This document shows, in pieces, positions 8,910 to 19,081 of a DNA stretch of 64,000 bases. A program made the translations under genes and the position numbers. The stretch's first letter is position 1, and each line of letters starts with the position of its first letter. Under the pieces are notes generated by a model. It was given only the letters and a program-made list of their open reading frames with translations, did no database searches and was not told where the DNA came from. Source of the DNA: Ruegeria arenilitoris (GTDB lineage Bacteria; Pseudomonadota; Alphaproteobacteria; Rhodobacterales; Rhodobacteraceae); NCBI RefSeq assembly GCF_013032855.1, contig NZ_WQDA01000001.1, positions 131,501 to 195,500 on the forward strand, given 5' to 3'.

Positions 8910-8940
8910 CTTGCAGGCCTCAGGCCTCGCCCTTATATAC
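8910..8940 (+). promoter_or_regulatory. putative heat-shock (RpoH/sigma-32) promoter for dnaK
   Basis: A CTTGCA element at 8910-8915 is followed after 15 bases by CCTTATATA at 8931-8939. Alphaproteobacterial RpoH promoters approximate CTTGAA and CCCATAT at similar spacing, so both halves fit with minor deviations. The element lies about 110 bases before the dnaK start. Position and sequence are seen; recognition by RpoH is inferred. Confidence 0.55.
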
Positions 8941-9048
8941 GCCGGGACGCGCGATGGTGTAGACCTGTCGCGCCCAGCAGATCGGGGCAGGGATGCCGTA
9001 ACGGGTTCCGGCCTCGGGACATCGCCTTGAAAAGAAAGGGATCGAAAA

Positions 9049-10956
<1,908 letters not shown>

Positions 10957-10974
10957 CGGGTAACCGGGCCAATT

Positions 10975-11003
10975 CGGGCCGGTCCGGATGCCGGGCCGGC
11001 CCG
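10975..11003 (+). terminator. intercistronic hairpin between dnaK and dnaJ
   Basis: CGGGCCGG at 10975-10982 pairs perfectly with CCGGCCCG at 10996-11003 around a 13-base loop. Only TTTACG follows, so it is more likely a partial terminator or mRNA-stability element that lowers dnaJ relative to dnaK than a full terminator. Its effect is inferred. Confidence 0.5.
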
Positions 11004-11030
11004 TTTACGTTGAGGCAGAAGGAAATACCG

Positions 11031-12173
11031 ATGTCAAAACGCGACTATTACGAAGTGCTCGGCGTGTCCAAGGGTGCTTCGGCGGATGAGATCAAGAAGG
11101 CTTTTCGCCGGAAGGCGAAAGAGCTGCACCCCGATCGCAACAAGGACAACCCGGACGCCGAGGCCCTGTTCAAAGAGGCCAACGAGGCCTATGACGTTCT
11201 GCGCGACGCTGAAAAAAAAGCCGCCTATGACCGGTTTGGCCATGCTGCGTTCGAGAATGGCATGGGCGGTGGTCAGCGCGGCGCCGGCTTTGGATCGGGC
11301 GATTTCTCCAGCGCGTTTTCCGATGTGTTCGATGACCTGTTCGGCGATTTCATGGGTGGACAGCGTGGCGGCGGCGGACGCCGTGCTGCTCGCGGTTCGG
11401 ACCTGCGCTACAACCTGCGGGTTTCGCTGGAAGAGGCCTATTCCGGCCTGCAGAAAACCATCAACGTGCCGACAGCCGTAGCCTGTTCGTCCTGCGAAGG
11501 CACCGGCGCCGAAGGCGGAGTTGAACCAACCACCTGCCCGACCTGTTCGGGCATGGGCAAGGTCCGTGCGCAACAGGGCTTTTTCACCGTCGAGCGCAGC
11601 TGCCCGACCTGTGCTGGACTTGGGCAAATTATCAAGAACCCCTGCAAATCCTGCCACGGCTCGGGACGGGTCGAGAAGGAACGCGCGCTGTCGGTCAACA
11701 TTCCGGCAGGCGTCGAAACCGGCACCCGTATCCGACTGGCGGGCGAGGGCGAGGCCGGGATGCGCGGCGGCCCTCCTGGCGATCTGTACATCTTTGTCGA
11801 GGTGACGCCGCACAAGCTGTTCGAGCGGGACGGCCCGAACCTGTATTGCCGGGTGCCTGTCAGCATGGCCAAGGCGGCGCTGGGCGGATCGATCGAGGTG
11901 CCTACCATCGACGGTGGCCGCGGCCGGGTGCAGATTCCGGCCGGCAGCCAGTCGGGCCGGCAGATGCGTCTGCGCGCCAAGGGCATGCCTGCGCTGCGGG
12001 GCGGCGGTATCGGTGACATGTTCATCGAGCTTGCGGTCGAGACACCGGTCAACCTGACCGCGCGGCAAAAAGAGCTGCTGCAGGAGTTCGACGATCTGGG
12101 AGAGGACAACCACCCGGAATCGAAAAGCTTTTTCTCATCCGTCAAATCCTTCTGGGAGAGAATGCAAAGCTGA
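11031..12173 (+). CDS. dnaJ: chaperone protein DnaJ
   Basis: A 380-residue class I J-protein. The J domain carries HPD at 33-35, a Gly/Phe-rich segment follows near 70-110, and four CxxCxGxG repeats form the two zinc sites ([32 protein letters not shown]). The C-terminal substrate-binding domains are complete. It delivers substrates to DnaK and stimulates its ATPase. The frame is open seven codons upstream, but the chosen ATG has AAGGAAA and gives the standard [11 protein letters not shown] beginning. It shares the dnaK operon and is followed by a rho-independent terminator. Confidence 0.99.
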   Translation: MSKRDYYEVLGVSKGASADEIKKAFRRKAKELHPDRNKDNPDAEALFKEANEAYDVLRDAEKKAAYDRFGHAAFENGMGGGQRGAGFGSGDFSSAFSDVFDDLFGDFMGGQRGGGGRRAARGSDLRYNLRVSLEEAYSGLQKTINVPTAVACSSCEGTGAEGGVEPTTCPTCSGMGKVRAQQGFFTVERSCPTCAGLGQIIKNPCKSCHGSGRVEKERALSVNIPAGVETGTRIRLAGEGEAGMRGGPPGDLYIFVEVTPHKLFERDGPNLYCRVPVSMAKAALGGSIEVPTIDGGRGRVQIPAGSQSGRQMRLRAKGMPALRGGGIGDMFIELAVETPVNLTARQKELLQEFDDLGEDNHPESKSFFSSVKSFWERMQS

Positions 12174-12196
12174 TCTAAGCGTTCCAGAGACCGAAA

Positions 12197-12223
12197 GGCC
12201 GGCGTATCATCGTCGGCTTTTTT
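12197..12223 (+). terminator. rho-independent terminator of dnaKJ
   Basis: GCCGGCG (12198-12204) pairs with CGTCGGC (12211-12217) around TATCAT, with one G-T pair, and is followed by a run of T (12218-12223). It lies 24 bases after the dnaJ stop. Confidence 0.8.
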
Positions 12224-12303
12224 GTTTTCTAAGTCCAGTTTGGCCGGAAACTGTGCGGAATTGGCCCTTGATTCTCGGCCTCAGCCTTGAGAATGTCCGC
12301 GCC

Positions 12304-12392
12304 AACCGTTGGGGTGCCCCGGAGCCGGGGCTGAGAGGCGCGAGCCAACCCATCGAACCTGATCCGGGCAATACCGGCGGAGGGAACGGTCT
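12304..12392 (+). ncRNA. TPP riboswitch (THI element)
   Basis: The conserved core is easily read. GGGGTGCCC at 12311-12319 leads into GGGGCTGAGAG near 12327-12337, the pyrimidine-sensing segment. GAACCTGATCC near 12355-12365 and ACCGGCGGAGGGA near 12373-12385 form the pyrophosphate-sensing arm. It lies ahead of thiD and the whole thiamine operon, so thiamine pyrophosphate should repress the operon. The end coordinates are approximate. In Gram-negative bacteria such elements usually block translation initiation; no strong terminator is evident between it and thiD, which fits that mode. Confidence 0.95.
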
Positions 12393-12448
12393 AAAACACT
12401 CAGACGTTTTCCATGCCGGAATTGCCCCAGATGACAAATGGGGGCGGC

Positions 12449-13252
12449 ATGGCAACTATCGCTTTGACAATTGCAGGATCCGACAGCGGCGGCGGGGCTG
12501 GCATTCAGGCCGATCTCAAGGTGATGTCGGCGCTGGGTGTGTTCGGTGCCAGTGTCATCACCGCGGTCACCGCCCAGAACACACAGGCGGTCACCGCTGT
12601 GCATGTTATCCCGCTGGACGTGATCGCCGCGCAGATCGACGCGGTTCTTTCCGATCTGGACGTGCGCGCGGTCAAGATCGGCATGCTGGCCACGCCCGAG
12701 ATCATCCAGACCGTCGCCGACGGCCTGTCCGGCTTTGCAGGCCCCATCGTGCTGGACCCGGTGATGATCGCCAAATCGGGCGATGCCCTGCTGGCGCGCG
12801 AGGCGGTGCAGACGTTGCGCAAGGTGCTGCTGCCCCGCGCCACCGTCCTCACCCCGAACCTGCCCGAGGCCGCCTGTCTACTGGACCGACTGGTCGCAGA
12901 AACGCCCGAGGAAATGGTGGCGCAGGGCCATGATCTGTGCACCCTGGGGGCTGGGGCCGTCCTGATGAAAGGCGGACACGGCAAGGGCGATACTTGCCAT
13001 GATCTGCTGATCGACCAGAACGGCATCATCGGTGAATTTACCGCGCCCCGTCAGGACACGCGCAACACCCACGGCACCGGATGCACCCTGTCCTCGGCCG
13101 TCGCGGCCGGTCTGGCCAAGGGCTTGCCGCTGGTCGACGCGGTGGCGCAGGCGCATGACTACCTGCAAGGCGCAATCACCCGCGCGGATGAGCTGCAGGT
13201 CGGCTCGGGCCACGGGCCGGTGCATCACTTCCACCGGGTATGGCCGGCGTGA
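12449..13252 (+). CDS. thiD: hydroxymethylpyrimidine/phosphomethylpyrimidine kinase
   Basis: A 267-residue ribokinase-fold kinase that phosphorylates HMP to HMP-P and then HMP-PP in thiamine synthesis. The N-terminal TIAGSDSGGGAGIQAD segment and the C-terminal NTHGTGCTLSSA anion-hole motif are diagnostic. The reading frame opens 12 codons earlier, but the chosen ATG gives the standard length and the usual MxxIALTIAGSDS start. It follows GGGGG at short spacing. It is the first gene of the riboswitch-controlled operon; thiO begins 13 bases before its stop codon ends. Confidence 0.96.
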   Translation: MATIALTIAGSDSGGGAGIQADLKVMSALGVFGASVITAVTAQNTQAVTAVHVIPLDVIAAQIDAVLSDLDVRAVKIGMLATPEIIQTVADGLSGFAGPIVLDPVMIAKSGDALLAREAVQTLRKVLLPRATVLTPNLPEAACLLDRLVAETPEEMVAQGHDLCTLGAGAVLMKGGHGKGDTCHDLLIDQNGIIGEFTAPRQDTRNTHGTGCTLSSAVAAGLAKGLPLVDAVAQAHDYLQGAITRADELQVGSGHGPVHHFHRVWPA

Positions 13253-14226
13253 CGGTCTGGTCGGTCATAGGTGCCGGGGTCGCCGGCCTTGCCGTGGCCT
13301 CGGAACTGGTCGCGCGGGGCGCGCAGGTACAGGTGTTCGATCCGGGCGGGCCACCGGGGCCGCATGGCTGTTCCTGGTGGGCCGGCGGCATGCTGGCGCC
13401 GTGGTGCGAGTATGAAAATGCCGAGGAACCGGTACTGAGGTTGGGGCAGCAGGCGATCGACTGGTGGGCGGCCCGCACCCCGGTCGCGCGGCAGGGAACG
13501 CTGGTTGTGGCCAACACGCGCGACCTGCCCGACCTGCGCCGCTTTGCCCGCCGGACCGAGGGATTCACGCAGGTCGATCAAGCGAAAATCGCCAAATTCG
13601 AGCCTGATCTGCACGGGTTTTCCCAAGGCCTGTTCTTCGCCGACGAGGCCCATCTGGACCCTCGCCGGGCATTGCAGGACCTCTATCGCGGCCTGCAGGA
13701 CAAAGGGGTCGAATTCCACCGCAAGCTGGCCCCGTCGCGGCTGGACAACGCCATCGATTGCCGGGGCTTGCACGCACGCGACATCCTGCACGACCTGCGC
13801 GGCGTGAAGGGGGAAATGCTGGTGATCCGCTGCCCCGACGTGACGCTGACCCGGCCCGTGCGCCTGTTGCATCCCCGGATGCCGCTCTATGTCGTACCGC
13901 GGGGCGAGGGCATCTACATGCTGGGCGCCACGATGATCGAATCCGAGGACAGCAGCCGGATCACCGCGCGCTCGATGCTGGAACTGCTCAGCGCGGCCTA
14001 TGCGCTGAACCCGGCCTTTGGCGAGGCCGAAGTGCTGGAGATCGGCGTCGATCTGCGCCCGGCCTTTCCCGACAACCTGCCGCGGATCCGCCGGCTGGGG
14101 CGGACGATCTATGCCAACGGGTTGTATCGCCACGGCTACCTGCTGGCCCCGGCGCTGGCCCGGGGCGTGGCCGATCTGGCGCTGAACAACACACATTCGG
14201 AGATGGTCGATGAAGATCGTGCTTAA
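13240..14226 (+). CDS. thiO: glycine oxidase / FAD-dependent oxidoreductase ThiO
   Basis: A 328-residue protein of the DAO family with an N-terminal FAD-binding Rossmann motif, VIGAGVAGLAVASEL, near residues 9-23, and a C-terminal GLYRHGYLLAPALA segment typical of glycine oxidases. In thiamine synthesis ThiO oxidises glycine to the imine used by ThiG to build the thiazole ring, the aerobic alternative to ThiH. The ATG start overlaps the end of thiD by 13 bases; a GTG at 13249 that forms a four-base overlap is a possible alternative. The 3' end overlaps thiS by 17 bases. Presence of thiO rather than thiH fits an aerobic organism. Confidence 0.92.
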   Translation: MAGVTVWSVIGAGVAGLAVASELVARGAQVQVFDPGGPPGPHGCSWWAGGMLAPWCEYENAEEPVLRLGQQAIDWWAARTPVARQGTLVVANTRDLPDLRRFARRTEGFTQVDQAKIAKFEPDLHGFSQGLFFADEAHLDPRRALQDLYRGLQDKGVEFHRKLAPSRLDNAIDCRGLHARDILHDLRGVKGEMLVIRCPDVTLTRPVRLLHPRMPLYVVPRGEGIYMLGATMIESEDSSRITARSMLELLSAAYALNPAFGEAEVLEIGVDLRPAFPDNLPRIRRLGRTIYANGLYRHGYLLAPALARGVADLALNNTHSEMVDEDRA

Positions 14227-14404
14227 CGGCGCGCCGCGCGAGGTGCGCGCCGAAACCCTTGGCGAGCTGCTGGCGGAATGTGGCTTTTCCGGCCGCGTCG
14301 CCACCGCGGTGAACGAGGAATTCGTGCCCTCCAGCCTACGCATCGCGCATAAACTGGCCGAGGGCGACCGGGTCGAGGTCGTCGCACCGATGCAGGGGGG
14401 ATGA
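14210..14404 (+). CDS. thiS: sulfur carrier protein ThiS
   Basis: A 64-residue ubiquitin-like protein ending in the obligatory Gly-Gly (VAPMQGG). ThiF adenylates this C-terminus, which then becomes a thiocarboxylate that donates sulfur to ThiG for the thiazole ring. The beta-grasp pattern is clear despite the small size: MKIVLNG at the N-terminus, the LLAECGF helix in the middle, and a [13 protein letters not shown] strand at the end. It overlaps thiO by 17 bases and its stop overlaps the thiG start (ATGA), so its translation is tightly coupled to both neighbours. Confidence 0.96.
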   Translation: MKIVLNGAPREVRAETLGELLAECGFSGRVATAVNEEFVPSSLRIAHKLAEGDRVEVVAPMQGG

Positions 14405-15177
14405 AGATGAAGACGTTTTACGGCACCGAACTGCCCAACCCGCTGATGCTGGGCACCGCGCAATATCCCAGCCCGGCGATCCTGGAACAGGCGTTCCGGG
14501 CCAGCGTCGCGGGTGTCGCCACCGTTTCGCTGCGGCGCGAGGGCGCCGGTGGGGCCGGTCAGGCCTTCTGGTCGATGATCCGCGATCTGGGCGTGCTGAT
14601 CCTGCCCAATACCGCCGGCTGTCACACTGTCAAAGAGGCGGTCACCACCGCCCATATGGCGCGCGAGGTGTTCGACACGCCGTGGATCAAGCTGGAACTG
14701 ATCGGCCACACCGACAGCCTGCAGCCCGACGTGTTCCAACTGGTCGAGGCCGCGCGCATTCTGACCGACGAAGGGTTTCAGGTGTTCCCCTACACCACCG
14801 AAGACCTGATCGTGGCCGAACGCCTGCTGGCCGCCGGGTGCCAGGTGCTGATGCCCTGGGGCGCGCCGATCGGGTCGGGGCGGGGCCTGAACAACGAATA
14901 CGCCCTGCGCGCGATGCGGGCCGAGTTTCCCGACGTGCCGCTGGTGGTGGATGCGGGCATCGGTCTGCCCAGCCACGCCGCCCACGCGATGGAGCTGGGC
15001 TATGACGCGGTTCTGCTGAACACCGCCGTCGCCCGTGCAGGCGATCCGGTGGCGATGGCGCGGGCCATGGCGCTTGCGGTGCAGGCCGGGCAATTGGCGC
15101 ATAAGGCCGACCCGATCGAGCCGCGCGACATGGCCGAGCCTTCGACCCCGGTGATCGGAAAGGCCTTTCTGTCATGA
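14401..15177 (+). CDS. thiG: thiazole synthase
   Basis: A 258-residue TIM-barrel enzyme. IKLELIGH near residue 98 includes the lysine that forms the Schiff base with deoxyxylulose 5-phosphate. PWGAPIGSG near 158 and the VDAGIG phosphate-binding segment are typical. It condenses deoxyxylulose 5-phosphate, the glycine imine from ThiO and sulfur from ThiS thiocarboxylate into thiazole phosphate carboxylate. The start overlaps the thiS stop by four bases; a second ATG two codons downstream could also serve. thiE starts four bases before its end. Confidence 0.97.
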   Translation: MKMKTFYGTELPNPLMLGTAQYPSPAILEQAFRASVAGVATVSLRREGAGGAGQAFWSMIRDLGVLILPNTAGCHTVKEAVTTAHMAREVFDTPWIKLELIGHTDSLQPDVFQLVEAARILTDEGFQVFPYTTEDLIVAERLLAAGCQVLMPWGAPIGSGRGLNNEYALRAMRAEFPDVPLVVDAGIGLPSHAAHAMELGYDAVLLNTAVARAGDPVAMARAMALAVQAGQLAHKADPIEPRDMAEPSTPVIGKAFLS

Positions 15178-15770
15178 CGCTCGACCGCTTCTATCCGATC
15201 TTCGATCATAGCGACTGGCTGCGGCGGATGCTGCCGCTGGGTGTGAAGCTGGTGCAGCTGCGGATCAAGGATCAGCCTGACGCCGTGGTGCGCGCGGAAA
15301 TCGCCACCGCGCAGGCCCTGTGCCGGGACCACGGCGCGGTGCTGGTGGTGAACGACTATTGGCAGGCGGCCATCGACGCGGGATGTGACTGGATTCATCT
15401 GGGGCAGGAGGATCTGGACGACGCCGATCTGCCCGCCATCCGCAAGGCCGGGCTGAAACTGGGCGTGTCCACCCATGACGATGACGAGCTTGAACGCGTG
15501 CTGTCGATGGACCCGGACTATGTGGCGCTGGGGCCGGTCTATCCGACCATCCTGAAAAAGATGAAATGGCACCAACAGGGCCTGCCGCGCGTGACCGAGT
15601 GGAAACGACGCGTGGGCGACATCCCCCTTGTCGGCATCGGCGGCATGAGCGTCGAGCGCGCGCCGGGCGTGTTTCAGGCCGGGGCCGACATCGTCTCGGT
15701 CGTGACCGACATCACCCTGAACGCCGACCCCGAAGGCAGGGTGCGCCAGTGGCTCGAGGTCACGCGATGA
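15174..15770 (+). CDS. thiE: thiamine phosphate synthase
   Basis: A 198-residue TIM-barrel enzyme, slightly shorter than the usual ~210. [10 protein letters not shown] near residues 22-31, VNDYW near 58-62, [10 protein letters not shown] and the GPVYPT segment are ThiE hallmarks, and GIGGM carries a phosphate-binding loop. It joins HMP-PP with thiazole phosphate to give thiamine phosphate. ATGA overlaps link it to thiG upstream and thiF downstream. The enzyme looks complete; the final kinase (ThiL) is not in this window. Confidence 0.95.
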   Translation: MTLDRFYPIFDHSDWLRRMLPLGVKLVQLRIKDQPDAVVRAEIATAQALCRDHGAVLVVNDYWQAAIDAGCDWIHLGQEDLDDADLPAIRKAGLKLGVSTHDDDELERVLSMDPDYVALGPVYPTILKKMKWHQQGLPRVTEWKRRVGDIPLVGIGGMSVERAPGVFQAGADIVSVVTDITLNADPEGRVRQWLEVTR

Positions 15771-16729
15771 GCCGCTACGCCCGCCAGATGATCCTGCCCG
15801 AGGTCGGGGCCGAAGGGCAGAACCGCCTTGCCCGCGCGCGGGTTCTGGTGGTGGGCGCCGGGGGGCTGGCCGCGCCCGCGCTGCCGCTGCTGGCCGGGGC
15901 CGGGGTGGGGCATCTAACCATCGTCGACCCCGATACGGTGGACCTGTCGAACCTGCACCGCCAGACGTTGTTTTGCGAGGCCGATTGCGGCCGCCCCAAG
16001 GCCGAAGTGGCCGCTGAACGCTGCCGGGCGCTGAACAGTGAGATCACTGTCGAGCCGCAGAAACACCCTCTGACACCGGCGAATGCCGCTGATCTGTTGG
16101 CCGAGGCCGATCTGGTTCTGGACTGCGCTGACAGCTATGCGGCCAGCTATACGTTGTCGGATACCTGCCTGGCGCAGGGCAAGCCGCTGATCAGCGCTTC
16201 GGTCCTGGGTCTGTCGGGGTATGTCGGCGGGTTCTGCGGCGGCGCGCCGTCCCTGCGCGCGGTGTTCCCCGACGCGCCCGACAGCGGGGCCAGTTGCGCC
16301 ACCGCAGGCGTTCTGGGACCGGTCGTGGCGATGATCGGCGCGATGCAGGCACAGATGGCGCTGGGCGTGATCCTGGGCCTCGATCCCTCGCCGCTGGGCC
16401 AGATGGTGCAGGTGGACGGGCGAAGTTGCACCAGCAGCGGTTTCCGCTTTGACACCGCGCCGGAACCCGACAGCCATTTTCCCTTTGTCGCGCCCGCGCA
16501 GCTGACTCCGGACGAACTGATCGTCGATCTGCGCAGCGTCGATGAGGCCCCCCAGCCGATCCACCCCGACGCCCGCCGCCTGACGGTCAAGGCGCTGAAA
16601 ACAGACCCTAACAAAGGCAAAACGCTGGCCCTCTGCTGTGCCACCGGGCTGCGCGCCTGGCGCGCGGCCGAGGAACTCCGCCCCCATTGGCCCGGCCGGA
16701 TCGTTCTGGTCGCCGCCGCAACGTCGTGA
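15767..16729 (+). CDS. thiF: ThiF/MoeB-type sulfur-carrier adenylyltransferase with C-terminal rhodanese-like domain
   Basis: A 320-residue protein. Residues 1-~245 are an E1-like adenylyltransferase: VVGAGG near 26-31, the DLSNLHRQTLF motif near 63-73 and the ASCATAGVLGP segment. A shorter C-terminal part contains C291-ATGL-R296, the size and shape of a rhodanese active-site loop. It should adenylate the ThiS C-terminus and may accept persulfide sulfur itself. The paired CxxC zinc ligands of MoeB/ThiF seem missing: only single cysteines remain in GGFCGG and DGRSCTS. The ATG overlaps the thiE stop; the open frame further upstream is only a shadow of thiE. Position in the thi operon favours ThiF over MoeB. 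Confidence 0.88.
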   Translation: MSRYARQMILPEVGAEGQNRLARARVLVVGAGGLAAPALPLLAGAGVGHLTIVDPDTVDLSNLHRQTLFCEADCGRPKAEVAAERCRALNSEITVEPQKHPLTPANAADLLAEADLVLDCADSYAASYTLSDTCLAQGKPLISASVLGLSGYVGGFCGGAPSLRAVFPDAPDSGASCATAGVLGPVVAMIGAMQAQMALGVILGLDPSPLGQMVQVDGRSCTSSGFRFDTAPEPDSHFPFVAPAQLTPDELIVDLRSVDEAPQPIHPDARRLTVKALKTDPNKGKTLALCCATGLRAWRAAEELRPHWPGRIVLVAAATS

Positions 16730-16749
16730 AGCAAAAGGAAACGCAGACC

Positions 16750-17685
16750 ATGAAGAAACTGATCACCGCCATTGCCCTGGTGGCCGCCGCGCCTGCCTGG
16801 GCGCAGGACAAGATGACCGTCCTGTTGGACTGGTTCGTGAACCCCGACCACGGCCCGATCATCGTGGCGCAGGAAAACGGCTATTTCGCCGAACAGGGGC
16901 TTGAGGTCGAAATCGTCCCGCCCGCCGATCCGTCGGCCCCGCCGCGTCTGGTGGCCGCCGGTCAGGCCGATCTGGCCGTTTCCTACCAGCCGCAGCTGCA
17001 CTTGCAGATCCATGAAGGCCTGCCGCTGAAGCGGGTCGGGACGCTGGTCGCCACGCCGCTGAACTGCCTTCTGGTGCTGGAAGACGGCCCGATCAAAACG
17101 CTGGCTGACCTCAAGGGCAAGAAGATCGGCTTTTCGGTCGCCGGTGTCGAAGAGGCGATCCTGACCGCGATGCTGAATGCGCATGGCGTGTCGCTGGACG
17201 ATATCGAGATGATCAACGTCAACTTCTCGCTGTCGCCGTCGCTGATGACCGGGCAGGTGGACGCCGTGATCGGCGCCTTCCGCAATTTCGAGCTGAACCA
17301 GATGGATATCGAAGGCGTTCCGGGCCACTGTTTCTACATCGAGGAAGAAGGCGTGCCGCCCTATGACGAGCTGATCTATGTGGCCAACCCCGAAACGATG
17401 GACAAGGACATGATTGCCCGCTTCCTGGCCGCAACCGAGAAGGCCACGCAGTATATCGTGAACAACCCGGAAAAAAGCTGGGAGATCTTCGCTGCCACCT
17501 CGCCCGAGCTGCAGGACGAGCTGAACGCCCGCGCCTGGGTCGATACCCTGCCGCGCTTCGCGCTGCGCCCTGCAGGTTTTGACGCCGGCCGCTATGCCCG
17601 GTTCGAGGCCTTTCTGAAAGACTCCGGCATGATCGACAGCATCAACCCGGTCAGCGACATCACCATCGACGTGACCGCGCAATGA
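16750..17685 (+). CDS. thiY: ABC transporter periplasmic binding protein for thiamine pyrimidine precursor (ThiY-type)
   Basis: A 311-residue protein with a Sec signal peptide (about residues 1-18, cleavage after PAWA) followed by the NMT1/THI5-like fold. LDWFVNPDHGPIIVAQENGYF, split here as LDWFVNPDHG then PIIVAQENGYF, is the family start, and the GFSVAGVEEAIL and GAFRNFE segments line the ligand cleft. Family members bind formylaminopyrimidine or HMP. AAGGAAA precedes the ATG by a good distance, which fixes the start within a longer open frame. tenA overlaps its stop (ATGA), and the ATPase and permease follow, so this is the pyrimidine-salvage transporter of the thiamine operon. Confidence 0.93.
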   Translation: MKKLITAIALVAAAPAWAQDKMTVLLDWFVNPDHGPIIVAQENGYFAEQGLEVEIVPPADPSAPPRLVAAGQADLAVSYQPQLHLQIHEGLPLKRVGTLVATPLNCLLVLEDGPIKTLADLKGKKIGFSVAGVEEAILTAMLNAHGVSLDDIEMINVNFSLSPSLMTGQVDAVIGAFRNFELNQMDIEGVPGHCFYIEEEGVPPYDELIYVANPETMDKDMIARFLAATEKATQYIVNNPEKSWEIFAATSPELQDELNARAWVDTLPRFALRPAGFDAGRYARFEAFLKDSGMIDSINPVSDITIDVTAQ

Positions 17686-18356
17686 GCGACTATGGCAAAG
17701 CCTTCGCGCTTATGCGCGATGCGGCGCAGGGGCCGTGGCGGGACTATACCCGCCACGCCTTTGTCGAGGGGCTGAAGGACGGCTCCCTGCCGCGTGCGGC
17801 GTTTCTGCATTACCTGCGGCAGGATTACGTGTTCCTGATTCATTTTTCGCGCGCCTGGGCGCTGGCGGTGGTGAAATCGGAAACCCATGCCGAGATGCTG
17901 GCCGCGTCGCGCACGGTGAACGGTCTGATCAGCGAAGAAATGAAGTTGCATATCGGCATTTGCGAGGCCGAGGGCATCAGCCAGGACGAGCTGTTCGCCA
18001 CGCCCGAACGCGCCGAGAACCTGGCCTATACCCGCTATGTGCTCGAGGCCGGCTACAGCGGTGATCTGTTGGATCTGCTGGCGGCGCTGGCGCCCTGCGT
18101 GATGGGATACGGGGAAATCGGCACACGGCTGGCGGCCGAGGCCGCCTCGGACACCTACCGCGATTGGATCGACGCCTATTCCAGCAGTGAATATCAGGAA
18201 GCCTGTCAGGCTGTGGGTGAACTGCTGGATTCGGCTCTAATAAGGCGACTTGGGGCGGATTTCCGTACCACACCGCGTTGGGATCGCCTGTGCCAGACCT
18301 TCCGCACCGCGACCGAGCTCGAGGTCAATTTCTGGCAGATGGGTCTGACCCCATGA
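17682..18356 (+). CDS. tenA: aminopyrimidine aminohydrolase / thiaminase II (TenA)
   Basis: A 224-residue all-helical TenA-family enzyme. FLHYLRQDYVFL at 41-52 includes the conserved Asp, and ALAPCVMGYGEIG places the catalytic Cys at 139. TenA hydrolyses the amino group of base-degraded thiamine pyrimidine to give HMP, so that ThiD can use it. The gene sits between the binding protein and the ATPase of the transporter with four-base overlaps on both sides, supporting joint salvage of thiamine breakdown products. Length matches the family. Confidence 0.95.
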   Translation: MSDYGKAFALMRDAAQGPWRDYTRHAFVEGLKDGSLPRAAFLHYLRQDYVFLIHFSRAWALAVVKSETHAEMLAASRTVNGLISEEMKLHIGICEAEGISQDELFATPERAENLAYTRYVLEAGYSGDLLDLLAALAPCVMGYGEIGTRLAAEAASDTYRDWIDAYSSSEYQEACQAVGELLDSALIRRLGADFRTTPRWDRLCQTFRTATELEVNFWQMGLTP

Positions 18357-19081
18357 CCCCGCCCCCCGATCTGACCATCAGCGGACAGGCTAGTATCGAC
18401 GGCGCGCCTCTGTTCGCGCCGCTGACCCTGTCGCTGAAGGCCGGGCAGTGGACCTGTCTGCTGGGCGGATCGGGGGTCGGCAAGACCACGGTTCTGCGTC
18501 TGATCGCCGGGTTGGCGACGGGGGCAGAGTTCACCGGCGAGATCCGCGCCAGCGACGGGCTGCCGGTGGCCGAGCGTGTGGCCTACATGGCGCAGGATGA
18601 TCTGCTGCTGCCTTGGGCCACGGTCGCGCAAAACGTGGCGCTGGGCGCGCGGCTGCGCGGCGAACGGGTCGATCAGGACCGCCGCGCCCGCTTGATCGAA
18701 CGGATGCTGCTGCAGGATCACATGGCCAAGAAGCCCTCGGAACTGTCGGGCGGGCAGCGTCAGCGGGTGGCATTGGCCCGGACCCTGATGGAAGACAAGC
18801 CGATCATCCTGCTGGACGAGCCGTTCTCGGCGCTGGATGCGCGCACCCGCGCCGACATGCAGGATCTGGCTGCCGAGGCGTTGCAGGGACGGACCGTCCT
18901 GCTGGTTACCCATGACCCGGTCGAGGCCGCGCGTCTGGGCCAGTCGATCATGGTGATGACGCGACACGGCCTGACCCCATGCCAACCGCCTCACGCGCCG
19001 GTGCCGCGGAAGGTGGACGATCTGGAAACGCTGGAGACGCAGGGCGCGCTGCTGAAACTGCTGCGCGAGGAGGTGGCATGA
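18353..19081 (+). CDS. thiZ: ABC transporter ATP-binding protein, thiamine precursor uptake
   Basis: A 242-residue ABC ATPase. Walker A is GGSGVGKTT at 38-46, the signature is LSGGQRQRVALA, and Walker B is ILLDEPFSALD. It belongs to the nitrate/sulfonate/taurine-like subfamily that pairs with NMT1-like binding proteins. The start overlaps the tenA stop; the frame extends 25 codons further upstream without any family resemblance. It powers uptake of the pyrimidine bound by the upstream periplasmic protein. In the ThiXYZ naming I take Z as the ATPase and X as the permease. Confidence 0.9.
   Translation: MTPPPDLTISGQASIDGAPLFAPLTLSLKAGQWTCLLGGSGVGKTTVLRLIAGLATGAEFTGEIRASDGLPVAERVAYMAQDDLLLPWATVAQNVALGARLRGERVDQDRRARLIERMLLQDHMAKKPSELSGGQRQRVALARTLMEDKPIILLDEPFSALDARTRADMQDLAAEALQGRTVLLVTHDPVEAARLGQSIMVMTRHGLTPCQPPHAPVPRKVDDLETLETQGALLKLLREEVA

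Noticed and set aside
13225..15102. 625-residue open frame opposite thiO-thiG
   Set aside because: It spans several well-supported overlapping thi genes on the other strand, so it cannot be coding in the same way.
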